Source: JBBRXJ01 sp038248505 (GTDB taxonomy: Bacteria > Bacteroidota > Bacteroidia > Bacteroidales > JBBRXJ01). Taken from it: a DNA stretch of 24,589 nt. The stretch lies in the NCBI GenBank assembly GCA_038248505.1, contig JBBRXJ010000054.1, positions 1-24,589 on the forward strand, written 5' to 3'. The position numbers and the translations under genes were made by a program. Position 1 is the first letter of the stretch. The number at the start of each line of letters is the position of its first letter. The notes under the pieces are model-generated. The model was not told where the DNA came from. It searched no databases and was given only the letters and a program-made list of their open reading frames with translations. Below are positions 18,887 to 24,589 of the stretch, in pieces.

Positions 18887-19603
18887 ATGGGAAACCAAGA
18901 AGATATACCACAATATCGAAAAATATACACACTTTTGCGGAAGCATATTTTAGAAGGAGTGTATAAAGAAGGAAGCATCTTGCCTAGTGAGAATGAAATT
19001 TGCAAACTTCACAACATTACAAGGCCTACTGTTCGAAGGGCTCTTGACGCCTTAGTAAATGAAGGTTATATTGTAAAACAGCAAGGAAAAGGAAGTATTG
19101 TTAATTATATCCCCAAAGAAATTGGTATTCTTTCAATTGCTGGGACGACCTCCGTTATCGGAGAAAAACATTTACAAACACAAATTATTACCAAGCCCGA
19201 ATTACGACCATTCTCTCAGCCTTTTCATTTTACACTTTCAACACTTGAGCTAGAATCGGGCTGCATTTTTCTTGAGCGTTTACGTCTTCTAGATAATCGT
19301 CCGATCTTTTATGATACAAATTACATTCCTAATATTAACCTACCACGTTTTTGTAATCGCTCATTTGAAAATCGCTCATTATTTGAATTACTCCGCAATC
19401 AATATGAGATTGAAATAAAAGGCGGTGAACAACGCTTACGAGCGATACCTGCCGATACACGCATAGCTCGTTTTTTAAAAATCACAAAAGGGCAACCAGT
19501 GCTTCACCTCGAACGAAAACTCTCAACAAATAAATCGGGATTTAATATTTACTCATCACTCTATTGCAATACGGAAGAACATACTTTGCATGGAATATTT
19601 TAG
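18887..19603 (+). CDS. GntR-family transcriptional regulator, HutC subfamily (UTRA domain)
   Basis: The 238-aa protein has a GntR winged helix-turn-helix at about 8-74, with LPSENEICKLHNITRPTVRR as the recognition region and the wing KQQGKGSIV. A C-terminal UTRA ligand-binding domain follows at about 90-235, with LERLRLLDNRPI and FYDTNYIP typical of the family. HutC-type regulators usually repress a neighbouring catabolic operon until a pathway metabolite binds the UTRA domain. The gene is divergent from the E2-E3-E1-mtlD cluster, with 381 bp between the start codons, and two matching inverted repeats lie in that gap. It is therefore the likely regulator of the cluster and of itself. The inducing ligand is unknown; a 2-oxo acid or sugar-derived metabolite is a guess. 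Confident on family, inferred on target. Confidence 0.9.
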   Translation: MGNQEDIPQYRKIYTLLRKHILEGVYKEGSILPSENEICKLHNITRPTVRRALDALVNEGYIVKQQGKGSIVNYIPKEIGILSIAGTTSVIGEKHLQTQIITKPELRPFSQPFHFTLSTLELESGCIFLERLRLLDNRPIFYDTNYIPNINLPRFCNRSFENRSLFELLRNQYEIEIKGGEQRLRAIPADTRIARFLKITKGQPVLHLERKLSTNKSGFNIYSSLYCNTEEHTLHGIF

Positions 19604-19699
19604 TGAAGAATGATCCGCCACGTTGTGAGGAATGACAAAAAGAAGCTTCATAAATAGTATTTTTTGATCTTATATAATCAATAAATAGTTCAATAAAAT

Positions 19700-19730
19700 A
19701 AAAAAAAGCCCAACAAAAAAATGTTGAGCC
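19700..19730 (-). terminator. Intrinsic terminator of the candidate small RNA
   Basis: On the minus strand GCTCAACA (19729-19722) pairs with TGTTGGGC (19715-19708), allowing one G-U pair, around a T-rich loop, and eight T follow (19707-19700). Read on the plus strand there is no T tract after the hairpin, so it acts leftward and does not serve the regulator gene. Confidence 0.85.
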
Positions 19731-19793
19731 ATACCTAATGATTTTGCGAGTGAAGCATGATTTTTAGGTTTACATGAACACATTTATGTTCAT
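19700..19793 (-). ncRNA. Candidate small noncoding RNA, about 94 nt
   Basis: A near-consensus promoter and an intrinsic terminator bracket a segment of about 94 bases without a credible open frame. The predicted RNA opens with a hairpin ATGAACA/TGTTCAT (ends 19793 and 19774), continues with a second stem ACCTAA/TTAGGT (19769-19764 with 19738-19733) that encloses TGC-TTCACTC-GCA, a possible 7-nt loop, and ends in the terminator hairpin. The RNA is antisense to no annotated gene, being between the HutC/GntR gene and the two-component pair, so trans action is likelier than cis-antisense. I do not recognise a named RNA family. The promoter and terminator are seen directly; expression and function are inferred. 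Confidence 0.65.
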
Positions 19794-19796
19794 ACT

Positions 19797-19826
19797 CAAA
19801 TATACAAACTAGAATCTCCACTTCAA
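19797..19826 (-). promoter_or_regulatory. Promoter of the candidate small RNA
   Basis: On the minus strand TTG (19826-19824), exactly 19 bp and TATATTTG (19804-19797) match the Bacteroidota -33/-7 consensus TTG and TAnnTTTG. Transcription would start close to 19793-19790, at the foot of the first hairpin. Confidence 0.75.
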
Positions 19827-19952
19827 TAAAAATTCCAGTTTATTTAATATTCGTATCTATTTAAATATCTAGCGATTAACGAATTTATTTAATTAAATTA
19901 ATAAATAGTTATTTGAAATTTGCTCCAAAAGGGTTTAATGTTTGAACTCGGT

Positions 19953-20108
19953 TTCAAAATTCGAATCTGCATAATCGTACACCAATTAGATATTTACTGA
20001 TTTCTAATGAAACCAAATCTCTTATATATCGATGAAAGCAGGACGCTGAAGTATTTTAGTATGAAATTTGTCTTTGGTGTATCATTATGCAGAATCAATT
20101 CAAAATTC
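19953..20108. repeat. Inverted-repeat element with flanking 10-bp direct repeats (MITE-like or structured leader)
   Basis: TCTGCATAATCGTACACCAA (19966-19985) and TTGGTGTATCATTATGCAGA (20074-20093) are inverted copies, 20 bp long with two mismatches, and 88 bp apart. Just outside them TTCAAAATTC occurs as a perfect direct repeat (19953-19962 and 20099-20108). The layout resembles a small non-autonomous element with a target duplication, though a regulatory or RNA role is also possible. No second copy was seen in this window. Confidence 0.5.
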
Positions 20109-20144
20109 TCTACTAGTAAAAAAAGAAAATGACAGGGCTTTTCT

Positions 20145-20152
20145 TACATTTG
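20145..20152 (+). promoter_or_regulatory. Candidate -7 box before the histidine kinase
   Basis: TACATTTG fits TAnnTTTG, but it ends only 4 bp before the ATG, so its transcript would begin at or near the start codon and be leaderless. No -33 TTG is seen at the proper distance. It may be chance. Confidence 0.3.
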
Positions 20153-20156
20153 TATA

Positions 20157-21128
20157 ATGATACGATTCATTGCACTTATACTATCAATTTTAATTCAATT
20201 TTTAGCTGCTTTTATTGCATTTCGCTTAACAAAAGTAACTAAATACAAAGTGTCGTGGATACTTATTTCACTCGGTTTGTTGTTAATGGCGATACGCCGA
20301 CTGATAGAGTTAATCGAATATTACAATGGAAATAACGAAAGTATTAACTTCTTAAATGATTGGTTGGCCGTAGCCATATCAATACTTACAGCTTCTGGAG
20401 TTTTAATTATTCCAGAAATATTCAACTATATGAAGAAAGTTGAAAAGACACAAAAAATTGCTGAACGTCGTGTATTAAATGCTATTCTGCGTACTGAGGA
20501 AAAAGAGCGTGAACGTTTTGCCAAAGATTTGCATGACGGCTTAGGGCCATTGCTTTCATCAGTTAAGATGTCGCTCTCGGCATTATCTCAAAATACAAGA
20601 CCTGAGGGTGATACACGCATTTTAATCAATACCGAAAATACAGTTGACGAAGCCATTAAAAGCATTAAAGAAATTGCGAATAATTTGAGTCCCTCTGTTT
20701 TAAATCACTTTGGTCTTGCATCATCCATAAAATCATTTACCGAAAAGATGACAGCCAATAGAGGTATTGAAATTAACTTTAACAACAATATTGCCAGAAA
20801 ACGTTTTTCGAGAGATCTCGAAGTAATTTTATATAGAACCGTTTGTGAGATGGTAAACAACACCATTAAACACGCCGCAGCTAGCAATATTAGTATTGCC
20901 ATAAACCTTAGCGGTGATACACTTGAATTACTTTATGACGATGATGGCAAAGGATTTGATTTAGATAAACAACTATTAAATGAAGATAGTAGTGGGATGG
21001 GATTACAAAATATGATTTCACGCATAAAATCACTGAATGGCTACACAAATCTTGAAAGCAAAATTGGCAATGGCTTCAAGGCATATATTAGTATTAAAAC
21101 ACCTATAAATATAAATGATGAAACATAG
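20157..21128 (+). CDS. Membrane-bound sensor histidine kinase, NarL/HisKA_3 type
   Basis: The 323-aa protein has an N-terminal membrane segment at about 3-22, a second at about 32-48 and a third hydrophobic stretch at about 68-87. A linker rich in K and E (92-120) leads to a HisKA_3 dimerisation/phosphoacceptor region with H126 in FAKDLHDGLGP. The HATPase_c domain follows: N-box EMVNNTIKHA (231-240), G1 DDDGKGF (261-267) and G2 SGMGLQNM (279-286). There is no separate PAS, GAF or large periplasmic sensor domain, so the signal may be sensed in or at the membrane. The gene overlaps the response regulator by 14 bp, indicating a cognate pair that is translationally coupled. The signal is unknown. 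Confidence 0.92.
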   Translation: MIRFIALILSILIQFLAAFIAFRLTKVTKYKVSWILISLGLLLMAIRRLIELIEYYNGNNESINFLNDWLAVAISILTASGVLIIPEIFNYMKKVEKTQKIAERRVLNAILRTEEKERERFAKDLHDGLGPLLSSVKMSLSALSQNTRPEGDTRILINTENTVDEAIKSIKEIANNLSPSVLNHFGLASSIKSFTEKMTANRGIEINFNNNIARKRFSRDLEVILYRTVCEMVNNTIKHAAASNISIAINLSGDTLELLYDDDGKGFDLDKQLLNEDSSGMGLQNMISRIKSLNGYTNLESKIGNGFKAYISIKTPININDET

Positions 21129-21765
21129 CATAGTTTTGGTTGACGACCATCAATTATTTAGAGATGGCTTAAAATTATTACTCAATAATTCAGATAAATT
21201 TACGGTAGTTGCTGAAGCTACTAATGGAAAAGAATTTTTAAATCTCATAGCAAAATACACAGATGCTATTATTTTAATGGATATTGAAATGCCTGTCATG
21301 AATGGTATTGAAGCCACTCAAACAGCGCTGGAACAATTTCCAGATTTGAAAATTATTGCGCTCTCTATGTTTGGAGAAAAAGAATTTTACTACAAAATGA
21401 TTGAAGCAGGGGTAAAAGGATTTCTTGTAAAAAACTCACCTTTCCCTCAGCTCATTGAAGCACTAAATACAGTAGCTAATGGCGAGAATTGTTTCTCGCC
21501 CGAATTACTTTATTCTATTGTAAAAAATATTAAGACTTCAGGTATTCTTCACAATCCAAATTCCGATATTATTTCAGACCGAGAAATAGAAATACTAAAA
21601 CTTATTTGTGAAGGACTTTCAAATCAAGAAGTAGGCGATAAACTTTTTATAAGCAAACGAACCGTTGATAAGCATCGAGCTAACATACTAGAAAAGACCA
21701 ATACAAAAAACACCGCAAATTTGGTGATGTGGGCAATTAAACATAATATTATTAAGGTGGATTAA
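21115..21765 (+). CDS. Response regulator, NarL/LuxR family
   Basis: The 216-aa protein has a receiver domain (about 4-120) with the acidic pair D10/D11, phosphoacceptor D56 in ILMDIEMP, S84 and K106 in FLVKNSPF. The C-terminal LuxR-type helix-turn-helix (about 151-212) has ISDREIEILKLICEGLSNQE and ISKRTVDKHRANILEK. It is the DNA-binding partner of the kinase encoded just upstream. It begins ATG ATG, so the second ATG at 21118 is an equally good start. Both fall inside the end of the kinase gene, as expected for coupled translation. Target genes are not evident; the neighbouring small RNA and permease are possible candidates only by position. Confidence 0.95.
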   Translation: MMKHSIVLVDDHQLFRDGLKLLLNNSDKFTVVAEATNGKEFLNLIAKYTDAIILMDIEMPVMNGIEATQTALEQFPDLKIIALSMFGEKEFYYKMIEAGVKGFLVKNSPFPQLIEALNTVANGENCFSPELLYSIVKNIKTSGILHNPNSDIISDREIEILKLICEGLSNQEVGDKLFISKRTVDKHRANILEKTNTKNTANLVMWAIKHNIIKVD

Positions 21766-21927
21766 AGGTTGAAATAAATTATTATTTGATTCTCCAATAA
21801 TAATTCACAAGAATAATACCTTTTGCTAATATACCTTAGTCTAACATTAAAATGATATTTGATTTGTAATCCCACCCAATTAGCATTCTTACAATATGAT
21901 TAATTGTCATACTTATATATTGTGTAC

Positions 21928-22095
21928 CTACGGCACACCGTAAGCAGCTCGATGTGAAAAGGGTTGTTTATCAGAAATCGCAAGTATTATGGCCTCGCTG
22001 AATTCTTTTGGATGAGACACAAGTTATTGAATCATTCCAGCTTTATAGAAAGAAGTTAAAACATGTTCAAAAGGCTGTTTCCATAAAACATTTAG
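21928..22095 (-). pseudogene. Decayed coding fragment with an in-frame stop
   Basis: On the minus strand a strongly protein-like stretch reads WKQPFEHVLTSFYKAGMIQ, then a TAA at 22024-22026, then LVSHPKEFSEAIILAISDKQ followed by PFSHRAAYGVP and a stop at 21928-21930. The second part resembles a short HEAT-like motif I recall from Bacteroidota hypothetical proteins (HPEEF...LAISD.QPYSWRAAW). The internal stop, the absence of a clear start and the abrupt end suggest a dead remnant. Recognition is from memory and moderate at best. Confidence 0.4.
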
Positions 22096-22102
22096 AGTTA
22101 AG

Positions 22103-22117
22103 GTGTTTTTAAAACAC
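22103..22117. terminator. Short palindrome beside the GtrA-like gene end, possible terminator
   Basis: GTGTTTTTAAAACAC, nearly self-complementary with 7-bp arms, lies 4 bp beyond the stop codon of the GtrA-like gene. It has almost no loop and no T tract, so termination activity is uncertain. Confidence 0.3.
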
Positions 22118-22120
22118 TAA

Positions 22121-22633
22121 CTAATCAGTTATTTGTGGAATATTGATGATTTTGAAAGTATAATGTTTTTGAGAGAAATAGCTAACCACAATAGTAAATA
22201 CTGAAATAATCATATTGGAAGGCGTTGGATAAATATGAAAATAATCTACAAGTAATTTTAATCCTATATAATTTATTGTAAGATTTATAAAAAATACAAC
22301 AATATAACGAAATAATTGAACACGACCTCGTAATTCAGAATACGAGAAGGTCACATATTTCTGCATTAAAAAGCCAGTAACAATTACAATAGGAAATTTA
22401 ACAAGCATACTAGCTATATGCGAACTAAGTGTTATAAAACCTAAGTTCAACATTTGGTGTTGCAAAATAAAATTGTAAATGATGAAATACAAAAACCAAT
22501 CAAATACAAGATTTAGGCCTCCTGTTATTCCATATCTAAATAAACGTAATGAAACATATTTACTAAAAGGTGGATAAAAATAATCAATGATCGTTCTAAT
22601 CAAATCGCAAATATTTTTAAAAATAGAAAGCAT
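22121..22633 (-). CDS. GtrA-like polytopic membrane protein
   Basis: The 170-aa protein is almost entirely hydrophobic, with four predicted membrane helices (about 33-57, 66-88, 106-130 and 138-156), the layout of the GtrA family. Diagnostic stretches are FRYGITGGLNLVFDWFLYF near the first helix and the closing SYFSQKHYTFK, with VTFSY and FRY between helices two and three. GtrA-type proteins are thought to help move lipid-linked glycosyl groups across the membrane for cell-surface polysaccharide or O-antigen decoration; some members work with a neighbouring glycosyltransferase. None is present here, so the substrate is unknown. The gene stands alone, preceded by a good promoter and followed by a decayed gene fragment. 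Confidence 0.85.
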   Translation of the reverse strand: MLSIFKNICDLIRTIIDYFYPPFSKYVSLRLFRYGITGGLNLVFDWFLYFIIYNFILQHQMLNLGFITLSSHIASMLVKFPIVIVTGFLMQKYVTFSYSELRGRVQLFRYIVVFFINLTINYIGLKLLVDYFHIYPTPSNMIISVFTIVVSYFSQKHYTFKIINIPQITD

Positions 22634-22661
22634 TAATAATAGGGCTTTATCATTATAAAGT

Positions 22662-22690
22662 CAAAGATATTGATATTTATTAAAATACAA
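22662..22690 (-). promoter_or_regulatory. Promoter of the GtrA-like gene
   Basis: On the minus strand TTG (22690-22688), 18 bp and TATCTTTG (22669-22662) match the Bacteroidota promoter form TTG/TAnnTTTG. The start codon at 22633 follows about 28 bp beyond the -7 box. Confidence 0.65.
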
Positions 22691-22925
22691 AGAAAAATCA
22701 AAAAATGAGTGAAAATCACCATAGTAGGCAAAGACTTTTACTGTGAAAATAGTTTTAACCATATTATTAATAAAATCGTATCCCATTTTTTGTTTAATAA
22801 TGCTTCAATTTCATTTTTAGCATTTGTGATAACTAATTAAGATTTGCCTCTCAACACCAGTCATTACTCAATCCTCTTATCTTCATTTCTTTATCAATTA
22901 TTATTCACTTTATTCAAGCTTTTTA

Positions 22926-22933
22926 TATATTTG
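22926..22933 (+). promoter_or_regulatory. Candidate -7 box of the permease gene
   Basis: TATATTTG fits TAnnTTTG and lies 25 bp before the permease ATG, a normal leader distance. The -33 TTG is not clear (TTC occurs at about the right place). Confidence 0.45.
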
Positions 22934-22958
22934 AAGAAAATATTTCAAAACAAAGCCT

Positions 22959-24434
22959 ATGTTAAAGAGATTACGACAGAGAAAATCGTTAGAAGATGCG
23001 ATAGCAGATATACAACACGGCGAAAAGGGGGGTATGAAAAAATCTCTTGGTGCCATGAGTTTGGTAATGCTTGGTATTGGTGCTGTTATTGGTGCTGGTA
23101 TATTTGTAATTACCGGTGAAGCGAGTGCCAATTATGCTGGACCGGCCATTGTATTATCCTTTGCCCTTTCGGGTTTGGCTTGTGTCTTTGCTGGCTTGTG
23201 CTATGCGGAATTTGCAGCTATGATTCCTATTTCAGGCAGCGCATACACCTACGCATACATCACCATGGGTGAATTTATGGCATGGGTAATAGGCTGGAAC
23301 CTGATACTTGAATACCTCTTCGCTGCCTCAACTGTAGCTGTTAGCTGGTCGGGTTATGTGACAAACTTTTTTAGCGAGAACTTACATATTCATTTACCAC
23401 CTTCTTTAACCTCGGCACCATTTAATCATACCCTAAAAGAAGGTTGGGTGATGACTGGGTCCTATGTGAACCTGCCAGCAATACTCATTGTAGTAGTGGT
23501 TACTTGGCTTTTAGTTGTGGGTATTAAGGAATCTGCTAATTTTAATAATGTAATAGTTATATTAAAAGTAACCGTAATTTTATTATTCATCATCTTTGGT
23601 ATTTCATATATTAATCTCGATAACTGGAAACCTTTTATCCCTCCTAATACTGGCATTTCTGGCGAGTTTGGTTGGAGCGGTATTTTACGAGGTGCTGGCG
23701 TTATTTTTTTCGCTTACATAGGTTTTGATGCGGTATCAACTGCTGCACAAGAATCTAAAAATCCACAAAGAGATATGCCAATAGGTATTATGATCTCATT
23801 GGTGGTGTGTACCATACTGTATATTTTATTTTCATTGGTTTTAACAGGAATTGTTCACTATACAAAGCTTAATGTACCTAATCCTGTTGCAATAGCTATC
23901 GATTCTACTGGCGCAGGAATGCATTGGTTGAGTCCTTTTATTAAGTTAGGCGCCATTGCAGGCTTAAGCTCGGTAGTACTTGTTTTATTGATGGCGCAAC
24001 CACGTATCTTTTTCTCCATGTCTAAAGATGGTCTATTACCAGAGATGTTTAGTAAATTACATCCAAAATATCAAACTCCATATATCTCAACTTTAATATG
24101 TGGTCTTGTAGCTGCTGTTATCGCTGGATTATTTCCCATAAGCGTTCTCGGTAAATTAGTATCAATAGGAACTCTAGCTGCTTTTGCAATGGTCTGTATT
24201 GGCGTATTGGTGCTACGTTATCAGCATCCCAACATTCATCGTCCGTTTAAAACTCCGTTCATGCCTTACGTACCTATACTTGGGGCCTTTTTTGCTGTTT
24301 TGCAAATGGTAGGATTACCTCAAGATACATGGATTCGGCTGCTTATTTGGATGACTATTGGACTCATAGTGTATTTCACCTATAGCTGGAATAATAGTAA
24401 ATTGCATAAGGAAGGAAAGAGAAAAAAAGAATGA
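22959..24434 (+). CDS. Amino acid permease, cationic amino acid transporter (CAT) type of the APC superfamily
   Basis: The 491-aa protein has about 12-13 hydrophobic segments and a short cytoplasmic N-terminus. The APC substrate-site helix reads MLGIGAVIGAGIFVITG (37-53), where the unwound G-rich motif binds the amino and carboxyl groups. The next motif, CYAEFAAMIPISGSAYTYAY (81-100), and FFAYIGFDAVSTAAQESKNP further on are characteristic of the CAT/YfnA branch, which imports amino acids, often cationic or branched, with protons or by exchange. The ATG at 22959 fits: the RQRKSLEDAIADI lead-in is typical of Bacteroidota homologues. It is convergent with nothing visible in the window and is followed by a GC-rich hairpin. 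The precise amino acid cannot be assigned. Confidence 0.92.
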   Translation: MLKRLRQRKSLEDAIADIQHGEKGGMKKSLGAMSLVMLGIGAVIGAGIFVITGEASANYAGPAIVLSFALSGLACVFAGLCYAEFAAMIPISGSAYTYAYITMGEFMAWVIGWNLILEYLFAASTVAVSWSGYVTNFFSENLHIHLPPSLTSAPFNHTLKEGWVMTGSYVNLPAILIVVVVTWLLVVGIKESANFNNVIVILKVTVILLFIIFGISYINLDNWKPFIPPNTGISGEFGWSGILRGAGVIFFAYIGFDAVSTAAQESKNPQRDMPIGIMISLVVCTILYILFSLVLTGIVHYTKLNVPNPVAIAIDSTGAGMHWLSPFIKLGAIAGLSSVVLVLLMAQPRIFFSMSKDGLLPEMFSKLHPKYQTPYISTLICGLVAAVIAGLFPISVLGKLVSIGTLAAFAMVCIGVLVLRYQHPNIHRPFKTPFMPYVPILGAFFAVLQMVGLPQDTWIRLLIWMTIGLIVYFTYSWNNSKLHKEGKRKKE

Positions 24435-24542
24435 GAGGACGAGAAAACCATGTTCATGCCTGAAATACGTTGACCGTTTTATCCCTTCGTTATTCAAACA
24501 ATTTGCATAGAATACATCTTGATTCGGAGGCTTTGTTCGCTT

Positions 24543-24575
24543 CAATTATAAGGGGCTCGAGGCCCCTTGTAATTG
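24543..24575. terminator. Long GC-rich hairpin downstream of the permease, possible terminator
   Basis: CAATTATAAGGGGC and GCCCCTTGTAATTG form 14-bp arms with one T-G pair around the loop TCGAG. Read rightward it is followed by ACATTTTGCG, a weak T run, so it may terminate the permease transcript or a convergent gene beyond the edge. It lies about 110 bp after the permease stop. Confidence 0.5.
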
Positions 24576-24589
24576 ACATTTTGCGTCAA

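Larger units (their letters stand above)
19604..20156. other. 553-bp noncoding region holding a candidate small RNA and an inverted-repeat element
   Basis: No plausible protein-coding frame was seen. The first ~95 bp include GTTGTGAGGAATGACA, which looks like a fragment of a dispersed repeat but has no second copy here. The middle carries a minus-strand promoter-RNA-terminator unit, and the right part an inverted-repeat element directly before the two-component genes. Confidence 0.6.
22634..22958. other. 325-bp intergenic region between divergent genes
   Basis: It is very AT-rich and shows no coding potential. It holds a promoter for the GtrA-like gene and a possible one for the permease; nothing else was recognised. 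Confidence 0.6.

Noticed and set aside
19604..19640. Possible dispersed repeat fragment containing GTTGTGAGGAATGACA
   Set aside because: It resembles intergenic repeats in other genomes from memory, but no second copy is in the window, so it cannot be supported.
19708..19730. Terminator for the HutC/GntR gene
   Set aside because: On the plus strand the hairpin is followed by ATACCT, not a T tract; the T tract is on the minus-strand side.
22910..23131. Minus-strand frame overlapping the permease start
   Set aside because: It is the complement of the permease N-terminal coding region and has no family features.

Overview
The window looks like a chromosomal segment of an AT-rich Bacteroidota bacterium, probably from the Chitinophagia/Sphingobacteriia/Cytophagia side of the phylum. 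The grounds are a giant PKD/Ig/LamG-type surface protein, several promoters of the Bacteroidota form TTG-N18/19-TAnnTTTG, a GxxExxY protein, a fused E1 alpha/beta 2-oxo acid dehydrogenase and few Shine-Dalgarno sites. No rRNA, tRNA, CRISPR array, integrase or transposase was seen.

Layout. (1) 1-10502, minus: one uninterrupted reading frame that runs off the left edge, at least 3,500 codons. It encodes a secreted multidomain protein: signal peptide, long propeller-like region, PKD domains, a malectin-like domain, PKD-like repeats, two Ig+LamG modules, two further beta-sandwich modules and Ig-like domains. Its C-terminus, where a type IX secretion sorting domain would be expected, lies outside the window. 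(2) 10503-11282: AT-rich spacer. (3) 11283-18505, minus: an operon-like cluster in transcription order E2, E3, GxxExxY protein, fused E1, mannitol-1-phosphate 5-dehydrogenase-like enzyme. A HutC/GntR regulator is divergent at 18887-19603. Between them are two inverted repeats of the form ACTTGT-N4-ACAAGT, very likely the regulator's operators. The three dehydrogenase parts form a complete 2-oxo acid dehydrogenase complex, but the substrate and inducer are not evident. (4) 19700-19826, minus: a promoter, a ~94-nt structured transcript and an intrinsic terminator with no open frame, a candidate small RNA. (5) 19953-20108: an inverted-repeat element with flanking 10-bp direct repeats. (6) 20157-21765, plus: a NarL-type two-component pair with overlapping genes. 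(7) 21928-22095, minus: a decayed coding fragment. (8) 22121-22633, minus: GtrA-like membrane protein. (9) 22959-24434, plus: cationic amino acid transporter-type permease, then a long GC-rich hairpin at the right edge.

The parts most worth a second look are the candidate small RNA, the GxxExxY gene that splits the dehydrogenase operon and appears to lack a normal start codon while its frame stays open into an 18-bp tandem repeat, the related intergenic repeats around it, the operator pair, and the giant surface protein. All calls come from reading the sequence by eye; no database search or folding program was run.
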